Below, piece after piece: positions 12,715-13,253 of a stretch of 13,253 nt of DNA (within the stretch, counting starts at the first letter, position 1; each line of letters opens with the position of its first letter). The position numbers and the translations under genes were made by a program. The notes under the pieces are model-generated. The model was given only the letters and a program-made list of their open reading frames with translations. It was not told where the DNA came from and ran no database searches. The stretch covers positions 1 to 13,253 of the forward strand of contig JAIRKX010000209.1 of the NCBI GenBank assembly GCA_031259805.1, read 5' to 3'. Source of the DNA: Prevotellaceae bacterium (lineage in GTDB: Bacteria; Bacteroidota; Bacteroidia; Bacteroidales; UBA932).

Positions 12715-12883
12715 ACACGTGCGCCGCTACAGAGACCGGCTACGCCTTCTCAAACCGGATGCTTTCGATGGCCTGCTTGAGCGCTACGCTGGATTAACTT
12801 GTATTTCATATCTTTCTAAATTTGTACTCCCTGCTGACAGGAAGCGGGTAGCATTGTTTGTCTGAACATTGAATGCTTTTTGT

Positions 12884-13253
12884 TTATTGATTTGCAGTTA
12901 TGGCCGTATCCACCGTCCAGTATCGACTCTCCGCGATGCTTGGGGTGCAGTCGGATGTGCCCGCGCCGTTGTTTTTTGGGTTGTTGTAGATATACACCGT
13001 TTTCGCACCCGGGTTGCTGTGCAGCGTGCCGAACAGGGCGTTGAGCGCCGTGGCGGTAAACTGGTTGCTCTGTACGCGCAAGTCCGTTAAGGCCGTATTG
13101 GCGCTCATGTCCAATGTAGTTAATGCATTATTGAAACACCACAGACGGGTTAGCGCGGTATTGGCGCTTACGTCCAATTCGGTCAATAGATTGGAATAGC
13201 AACGCAAGTCGGTTAGCGCGGTGTTAGCGTTCACGTCCAATGTGTCCAACCGA
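12884..13253 (-). CDS. Leucine-rich-repeat protein, C-terminal part (partial)
   Basis: The frame is open to the right edge of the window, so the gene is cut and its N terminus is missing; 122 residues are visible. Three 21-residue repeats follow the pattern LDVSANTALTxLxCxxNxLT, with 63-nt periodicity in the DNA. A C-terminal cap follows: NQFTATALNALFGTLHSNPG, AKTVYIYNNP and a segment with SIAESRYWTVDTA, ending AITANQ. This repeat type is frequent in secreted or surface LRR proteins of Bacteroidetes. No type IX secretion sorting domain follows the cap. The gene is transcribed toward rplP but ends about 500 bp before its promoter, and it has no known link with translation. Confidence 0.85.
   Translation of the reverse strand, partial: RLDTLDVNANTALTDLRCYSNLLTELDVSANTALTRLWCFNNALTTLDMSANTALTDLRVQSNQFTATALNALFGTLHSNPGAKTVYIYNNPKNNGAGTSDCTPSIAESRYWTVDTAITANQ

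Larger units (their letters stand above)
12191..12883. other. Intergenic region upstream of rplP
   Basis: I find no r-protein remnant and no gene longer than a few dozen codons on either strand. In transcription order it holds a cluster of AT-rich palindromes (12629-12714), an inverted repeat of CTCTGTG units (12461-12564), a GGGAAT/ATTCCC hairpin (12421-12434), a promoter (12380-12350), and a leader with a possible 22-codon ORF (12276-12208). The parts 12565-12628 and 12715-12883 show nothing I can name. Confidence 0.7.

Noticed and set aside
12798..12824. Plus-strand TAAATTTG with TTG upstream, a possible promoter
   Set aside because: The spacing is only about 15 nt and no plus-strand gene follows; the region ahead is the antisense of the LRR gene.

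Overview
This 13.25 kb window carries most of the spc and alpha ribosomal-protein operons of a Bacteroidetes bacterium, most likely of the order Bacteroidales. All the recognised genes lie on the minus strand, so transcription runs from right to left. Support for the taxon: the r-proteins are of the Bacteroidales type (zinc-free S14 and S4, L17 with a long tail); start codons sit in A-rich contexts, mostly without a clear Shine-Dalgarno sequence; secY is followed by map-infA-rpmJ with no adk; and two good matches to the Bacteroidetes promoter (TTTG, a 19-20 nt spacer, then TAnnTTTG) are present. The genus cannot be named from this sequence.

Layout in transcription order. (1) 13253-12884: the C-terminal part of a leucine-rich-repeat protein built on a 63-nt repeat; its 5' end is outside the window. 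(2) 12883-12191: about 690 bp without a convincing gene. It holds a cluster of AT-rich palindromes, a CTCTGTG-type inverted repeat, and a strong promoter with a roughly 150-nt leader that contains a possible 22-codon ORF. (3) 12190-4915: rplP-rpmC-rpsQ-rplN-rplX-rplE-rpsN-[64-aa membrane ORF]-rpsH-[lipoprotein]-rplF-rplR-rpsE-rpmD-rplO-secY. (4) 4889-4858: an internal promoter, then map-infA-rpmJ-rpsM-rpsK-rpsD-rpoA-rplQ (4833-477). (5) A rho-independent terminator at 404-370 closes the unit. (6) 1-365: no supported gene, but a dispersed-repeat-like hairpin and a second hairpin at the window edge.

The genes supply large- and small-subunit r-proteins, the SecY translocon channel, N-terminal methionine removal, initiation factor IF-1 and the RNA polymerase alpha subunit. 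This is a growth-linked unit for protein synthesis, protein export and transcription.

The core genes are ordinary; the departures from the usual layout are what deserve attention. The S10 half of the cluster (rpsJ to rpsC) is not upstream of rplP, which instead has its own promoter next to an unrelated LRR gene. Two non-ribosomal envelope-type genes flank rpsH inside the operon. The rpsK-rpsD spacer is long and can fold into two hairpins, a candidate S4 control site. L5 and L17 carry unusual low-complexity extensions. I see no defence system, CRISPR array, integrase or transposase.
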